From the NCBI GenBank assembly GCA_001858525.1, contig LAPX01000004.1, positions 434,001-498,000 on the forward strand: a stretch of 64,000 nt of DNA, written 5' to 3'. Position numbers and translations under genes: made by a program. This DNA comes from Vampirovibrio chlorellavorus (GTDB lineage: Bacteria; Cyanobacteriota; Vampirovibrionia; Vampirovibrionales; Vampirovibrionaceae). Shown here one piece after another: positions 60,044-64,000 of the stretch. Position 1 is the stretch's first letter. Each line of letters begins with the position of its first letter. Below the pieces are notes generated by a model, which had not been told where the DNA came from, made no database searches, and saw only the letters and a list, made by a program, of their open reading frames with translations.

Positions 60044-60901
60044 ATGTCCTCGGCCATCACTGCCCCCATTCACGTTTCTGGCATTGGGGTTATTACCGGC
60101 AAGTCCGTGGATGTCAAAATTGAACCGGCCGATCCGGGCCATGGCATTGTGTTTTACCTCGATGGGGATGCTGCGGTTCCCGCGCTTCTGGAATCGGTGG
60201 TGCAAACCGATCGGGGAGTTACGCTGGCCAGCCGGTACGGACAAGCGTTATCGTCAGTTTTGTCGCCTGTTCTATCAATAGTTGAACATTTTCTCTGTGC
60301 TGCCGCTTTGGCGGGATTGTCTGATTTGAAAGTGTCGGTCTCCGGTGCCCCGGAAATGCCCATTCTGGATGGCAGCGCCCAGGATTGGCTGAAGGTTTTT
60401 GCCGCTCATTTTGACTTGCGGCCTCCCGAACCCGCCATTGCCCTGAATCAGGCGGTTTTTTACCGCCATAACGACGAGATTGCCATTTATGCCGTGCCAG
60501 ACACCCACTTTAAAATTAGCTACAGTGTGGATTTTGATCATCCTGATTTGAAAAGCCGCTGGGTGCGCTGGGATAGCGGCACGGATAACCCGGCCCTGAT
60601 TGCCACCGCTTGCACGTTTGGCTATGTTAGTGAGCTACCCGCTTTGCAGTCAAGGGGCTTGGCCTTGGGGGCCAGTTTGGAAAACTCTCTGGGTCTGTTC
60701 GAGCAGGGTGGCTATAGCCGAACCCTTCGTCATGAAGACGAGCCCATTTATCACAAGGCTCTGGATCTCATTGGCGACCTCAGTCTGATGGGAATCAATC
60801 CGTTGGCCATCAAGGCTCACGTGTTTGCCCTGAATGCCGGACACAGCAGCCACGTCCCCTTTGCTCGCCAATTGCGAAAGGCCTTGCGTTTGGTAGAGTA
60901 A
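60044..60901 (+). CDS. lpxC: UDP-3-O-acyl-N-acetylglucosamine deacetylase
   Basis: A 285-residue zinc deacetylase, the committed step of lipid A synthesis. The zinc sites are visible: VEHFLCAAALAG (His near residue 82) and YHKALDLIGDLSLMG (His and Asp). The catalytic His is in NAGHSSHVPFA. EMPILDGSA is the conserved substrate loop. The N-terminus reads SGIGVITG instead of the common G-x-GLHSG, a variation. It is tightly spaced after lpxD. Confidence 0.94.
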   Translation: MSSAITAPIHVSGIGVITGKSVDVKIEPADPGHGIVFYLDGDAAVPALLESVVQTDRGVTLASRYGQALSSVLSPVLSIVEHFLCAAALAGLSDLKVSVSGAPEMPILDGSAQDWLKVFAAHFDLRPPEPAIALNQAVFYRHNDEIAIYAVPDTHFKISYSVDFDHPDLKSRWVRWDSGTDNPALIATACTFGYVSELPALQSRGLALGASLENSLGLFEQGGYSRTLRHEDEPIYHKALDLIGDLSLMGINPLAIKAHVFALNAGHSSHVPFARQLRKALRLVE

Positions 60902-60914
60902 TTGTACCGTTTCG

Positions 60915-60943
60915 TTTTCATTTGGGGGCGCTTTGGTTATAAT
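60915..60943 (+). promoter_or_regulatory. promoter within the lpx cluster, upstream of fabZ
   Basis: TTTTCA (60915-60920) and a perfect TATAAT (60938-60943) with a 17-base spacer. Transcription would begin near 60950, only about 10 bases before the fabZ ATG at 60961, so that start would have almost no leader. It suggests separate expression of fabZ-lpxA-glmU. Confidence 0.6.
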
Positions 60944-60960
60944 GCTCCCTAAGTGACGAT

Positions 60961-61524
60961 ATGGAGCCTGTTTTTGACGTGGGAACCCCGGTGATGATGG
61001 ACAAACCAAACAATACTCAACCAAGCACTGAAATGACCGAGCAAGCTAAGCCCGCCAGCGATGCTGTGTTGCTTTCCCCTCAACGCATTCGCGACATTAT
61101 GAGCGTCCTGCCCCACCGCTACCCTTTTATTCTGGTGGATCGGGTTACTGAAATCGAGCCGGGTAAGCGGATTAAGGGTTATAAAAACGTAACCATCAAC
61201 GAACCGTTTTTCCAGGGGCATTTCCCCGGCGACCCCATTATGCCCGGTGTTTTACAACTGGAAGCATTGGCCCAGTTGGGCGTGTTATTGCTGAATACCG
61301 TTCCCGGCGCCCAAGGCAAACTGGCTGTTTTTGCCGGTATGAACGATGTGCGCTTCCGCCGCATGGTCATTCCGGGTGATCGGTTTGACATGGAGTGCGA
61401 AATCCTGAAGTTGCGCTTGCCCATTGGCAAAATGTCCTGCAAGGCGTATGTAGATGGGGAATTGGCCGTAGAAGCTGAAATTATTTGCTCTCTGGTGGAT
61501 CGGGAGACCACGGCAACCGATTAA
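60961..61524 (+). CDS. fabZ: 3-hydroxyacyl-ACP dehydratase FabZ
   Basis: A 187-residue hotdog-fold dehydratase of fatty-acid synthesis. The catalytic His is in [13 protein letters not shown] and the Glu in [18 protein letters not shown]. It competes with LpxA for hydroxyacyl-ACP, hence the common genomic linkage. An N-terminal extension of about 45 residues, Thr/Ala/Glu-rich, is unusual; starts at 60994 or 60997 are alternatives. Confidence 0.95.
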   Translation: MEPVFDVGTPVMMDKPNNTQPSTEMTEQAKPASDAVLLSPQRIRDIMSVLPHRYPFILVDRVTEIEPGKRIKGYKNVTINEPFFQGHFPGDPIMPGVLQLEALAQLGVLLLNTVPGAQGKLAVFAGMNDVRFRRMVIPGDRFDMECEILKLRLPIGKMSCKAYVDGELAVEAEIICSLVDRETTATD

Positions 61525-61579
61525 CCGATTCCACGGACTGATTCAAAGATGACATTCGAAAAAGATCGAGGCTGACTGT

Positions 61580-62446
61580 ATGTTGATTCATCCTACCGCC
61601 ATTATTGATCCCACCGCGCAACTGGGGGATCAGGTTCAGGTTGGCCCGTATGCCATTGTGGGGCCGCATTGCGTGGTAGGTGATCGCACCCGATTGGATG
61701 CCCATGCTGTGTTGAAGAGCCACGTGAAGCTGGGAGAGGACTGTCAGGTCTCTTCTGGTGCCGTGTTGGGTGGCGATCCTCAGGACTTCAAGTTCAAAGG
61801 GGAGCCGACCTATGTGCGCATTGGCAATGGCAGTATCATTCGAGAATGTGTGACCGTGAACCGTTCCACCGGTGAAGGCAATGAAACGATTGTCGGGGAA
61901 AAAGCCCTGTTGATGGCTTATGCCCATGTGGCCCACAACTGTATTCTGGGTGATGAAGTGATTCTGGCCAACGCCGTGCAACTGGGCGGCCACGTGGAAG
62001 TGGGCGATTTTGCTTTTCTGGGCGGCAGTTGCGCCGTGCATCAGTTTGTGAAAATTGGCAAATTGTCCATCATGGGGGGCTTAAGTGCCGCCCGCCAAGA
62101 CTTGCCGCCGTTTGCCATGCTGGATGGACGCCCGGCCATGGTGGGGGGCTTGAATAAAATAGGCTTGAAGCGTCGGGGGTTTGATTTGGCTTCTCGTACT
62201 CGACTGAAACGGGCTTTCAAGATCATCTTTTTCTCACAGATGAATTACAAACAGGCCATTGAAGTCGTGCATGCCGAAATTGAAACCGATCCGCTCATTA
62301 CCGAGCTGGTCAACTTTATTCAAAACTCCACCAAGGGCATTTATCGACCCTCTCGGTTGAGAGGCAATCGAGCCACCGCGCCTGGGAACATCGGCAATCT
62401 GGAAGACGCGGATGAAGCGGAATTCTTATCCGATTCCATGCTTTAG
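61580..62446 (+). CDS. lpxA: acyl-ACP-UDP-N-acetylglucosamine O-acyltransferase
   Basis: A 288-residue left-handed beta-helix enzyme catalysing the first step of lipid A synthesis. Hexapeptide repeats start at IHPTAIIDPTAQLG; GDPQDFKFKGE and the catalytic His in YAHVAHNCILGD are diagnostic. The helical C-terminus (GLKRRGFDLASRTRLKRAF) is complete, with an acidic tail. It lies 55 bases after fabZ. Confidence 0.96.
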   Translation: MLIHPTAIIDPTAQLGDQVQVGPYAIVGPHCVVGDRTRLDAHAVLKSHVKLGEDCQVSSGAVLGGDPQDFKFKGEPTYVRIGNGSIIRECVTVNRSTGEGNETIVGEKALLMAYAHVAHNCILGDEVILANAVQLGGHVEVGDFAFLGGSCAVHQFVKIGKLSIMGGLSAARQDLPPFAMLDGRPAMVGGLNKIGLKRRGFDLASRTRLKRAFKIIFFSQMNYKQAIEVVHAEIETDPLITELVNFIQNSTKGIYRPSRLRGNRATAPGNIGNLEDADEAEFLSDSML

Positions 62447-62498
62447 ATGGCAGCCTCCCTTGAACAGCTTGCGTCATTGACTTCAGGAGAAACGGCTT

Positions 62499-63920
62499 AT
62501 GCCCCAGCGTGAATTTAAGGCGGTTATCTTGGCAGCAGGCAAAGGGACTCGCCTGAAGAGTGAGTTGCCCAAGGTCCTGCATCCCCTGTTTGGCAAGCCC
62601 TTGCTGATGCGGGTGCTGGATACGCTGGGCGGACTTCAGGCGGCGGAAGCCTGCGTGATCATCGGCCATGGCCGGGAGCAGGTGACTCAGGCTTTAGCAG
62701 CTTATGAGGCCGATTACACCATTCAAACCGTGGTGCAGGAGCCCCAATTGGGCACCGGGCATGCCTTGTTACAGGTGCGCCAAAAGTTAGCCGACTGGCA
62801 AAACTTTACGGGCGATGTGTTGATTCTCTCCGGGGATGTGCCTTTGCTGACCGTGGAGACCCTGGCCACACTGCTGGAAACCCATCAGGGCACCCAGAAT
62901 GACTTGACGGTGCTGGTGGCCACCATGGACAATCCCTTTGGCTACGGTCGAGTGATTACCGAGGGGCACACCGTGTTGCGGGTGGTGGAGCAAAAAGACG
63001 CCAGTGAGGCTGAAAAGCAGGTTCAAACCATTAACACCGGGGTTTATTGCCTGAATTGGGCCAAAATTTCCCCTCTATTGGAACAACTGTCCAGCGATAA
63101 CGCCCAGGGCGAGTTTTATCTGACCGATGTGATTGCCTTGGCCGTGCAGGCTGGCTACCGGGTGGGCTTGTCCCATCTGGATGATCCGGATGAAGTGCTG
63201 GGGGTGAACGCGCGAACGGATCTGGCCCAATGCCATGCGGTGCTGAATGAGCGCACCCTGAACCGTCTGATGGCAGAGGGGGTCACAGTTTTACATCCGG
63301 CTTCTACCTTTATTGCCCCGGAAGTGCGTATTGGGGCCGATTCCACGGTATTACCCGGCTGCTATTTGCAAGGGGATATTACTATTGGCAAACGCTGCAT
63401 GATTGGACCCCATACCACCATGAGCGGGGTGGTGGAGATTGCCGATGATGTCAAAATCCTGCAATCCGTGGTGCGGGACAGTCGTATTGGGGCCTTTACC
63501 AACGTAGGGCCCTTTGCCCAATTGCGGGATGGGGTGGAAATCAGTCACCACGTCAATATCGGCAACTTTGTGGAAGTGAAGAAAACCCGGATTGATCACC
63601 ATACCAACGCCGCCCATCTGGCGTATCTGGGCGATGCGGAGCTGGGAACCGACGTTAATATCGGGGCAGGCACCATTACGGCCAACTACGACCCGGTGCG
63701 GGACATTAAAGAGCGCACCATCATTGCCGATGGGGCCAAGGTGGGTAGTAATTCCGTGTTGGTGGCCCCGGTCAGCGTGGGAGAAAATGCCAGCGTGGCC
63801 GCCGGATCAGTGATTACCAAAGACGTGAAGCCCTGGAATCTGGCCATTGCCCGAGGCCGCCAAGTGGAAATCAATGGCTGGGTCAAACGAGCCAAAGGCA
63901 TTACCGAGGTCACTTCCTAG
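62499..63920 (+). CDS. glmU: bifunctional GlcNAc-1-phosphate acetyltransferase/uridylyltransferase
   Basis: A 473-residue enzyme making UDP-GlcNAc, the substrate of LpxA and of peptidoglycan synthesis. The uridylyltransferase N-terminal domain has LAAGKGTRLKSELPKVLHPL. The C-terminal beta helix carries FVEVKKTRIDHHTNAAHLAYLGDAELG and NIGAGTITANYD, the acetyltransferase site. Its position directly after lpxA, where cyanobacteria often have lpxB, links precursor supply with lipid A synthesis. GGAGAAA ribosome site. Confidence 0.97.
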   Translation: MPQREFKAVILAAGKGTRLKSELPKVLHPLFGKPLLMRVLDTLGGLQAAEACVIIGHGREQVTQALAAYEADYTIQTVVQEPQLGTGHALLQVRQKLADWQNFTGDVLILSGDVPLLTVETLATLLETHQGTQNDLTVLVATMDNPFGYGRVITEGHTVLRVVEQKDASEAEKQVQTINTGVYCLNWAKISPLLEQLSSDNAQGEFYLTDVIALAVQAGYRVGLSHLDDPDEVLGVNARTDLAQCHAVLNERTLNRLMAEGVTVLHPASTFIAPEVRIGADSTVLPGCYLQGDITIGKRCMIGPHTTMSGVVEIADDVKILQSVVRDSRIGAFTNVGPFAQLRDGVEISHHVNIGNFVEVKKTRIDHHTNAAHLAYLGDAELGTDVNIGAGTITANYDPVRDIKERTIIADGAKVGSNSVLVAPVSVGENASVAAGSVITKDVKPWNLAIARGRQVEINGWVKRAKGITEVTS

Positions 63921-63923
63921 CAT

Positions 63924-64000
63924 TTACCTGTCCAAATGAATGACGCCCGTAATGCTGGCGTCCATGAATTGCTGGTAAGTTGGCTGAAGATAACTTGTGA
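63924..64000 (-). CDS. C-terminal end of an unidentified gene (partial)
   Basis: On the minus strand an open frame enters from the right edge and ends at TAA three bases beyond the glmU stop, giving 24 residues ending ITGVIHLDR. The other two minus frames look less protein-like. Too short to identify; it would be convergent with glmU. Confidence 0.35.
   Translation of the reverse strand, partial: TSYLQPTYQQFMDASITGVIHLDR

Overview
The window looks like a chromosomal segment of a flagellated, Gram-negative, respiring, non-photosynthetic member of the cyanobacterial lineage (Vampirovibrionia/Melainabacteria type; this placement is an inference). The pointers are: an LdpA-like iron-sulfur protein and an R3H/AAA ATPase of the Ycf45 type, both characteristic of Cyanobacteria; an lpxD-lpxC-fabZ-lpxA block as in cyanobacteria; a complete flagellar export-gate cluster (fliPQR-flhBA); and no photosynthesis genes. 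No insertion sequence, integrase, CRISPR array or rRNA was found. Two tRNA genes are present (Thr-CGT and Pro-CGG).

Layout. 1-2.9 kb: tail of an unknown gene, an S41 lipoprotein protease, cytidine deaminase and an orphan oligopeptide-type ABC ATPase. 3.2-12.2 kb: a 13-gene respiratory cluster. It holds a cbb3 oxidase core (ccoN, a ccoO fused to an extra cytochrome c, a ccoS-like gene and a stub resembling the CcoP membrane anchor), a diheme lipoprotein, a Rieske protein, a long cytochrome b lacking the heme bH ligands, small membrane proteins, a second cytochrome b fused to a two-[4Fe-4S] ferredoxin domain, and an MvhD-like [2Fe-2S] protein. This is the most unusual part of the window. 12.3-20.5 kb: rpsP, two related secreted proteins of unknown function, a molybdopterin-fold protein without the usual cysteine, an lpt block (double-OstA protein, LptB, one LptF/G permease) and a DnaJ-like protein. 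20.6-26.2 kb: flagellar export genes. 26.3-33.4 kb: a CDF-CBS-CorC fusion transporter, M48 protease, an NTF2-like protein, tmk, the R3H ATPase and LdpA.

33.4-41.5 kb is a patchwork: tRNA-Thr followed by an AT-rich gene with a TIR/deoxyribosyltransferase-like domain; a globin and a Crp/Fnr regulator flanking an FNR-like palindrome; a glycosyltransferase-TPR protein; a marR-doxX-pirin stress cluster with a perfect 18-bp operator palindrome; and a secreted beta-helix protein with a long structured leader. 41.5-48.3 kb on the minus strand is the complete trpEGDCFBA operon. Its leader encodes a short peptide with three consecutive Trp codons, followed by a terminator and a competing antiterminator, which is a classical attenuator.

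48.4-64 kb: a bacterioferritin-like protein, an ankyrin-repeat protein, a long ABC1/UbiB-kinase-like protein, an MgtA-type Mg2+ ATPase, a TIR-domain gene beside tRNA-Pro, a small zinc ribbon, a BaiN/HI0933 flavoprotein, and the lipid A/cell-envelope block lpxD-lpxC-fabZ-lpxA-glmU. Together with the lpt genes this predicts a lipopolysaccharide-type outer membrane.
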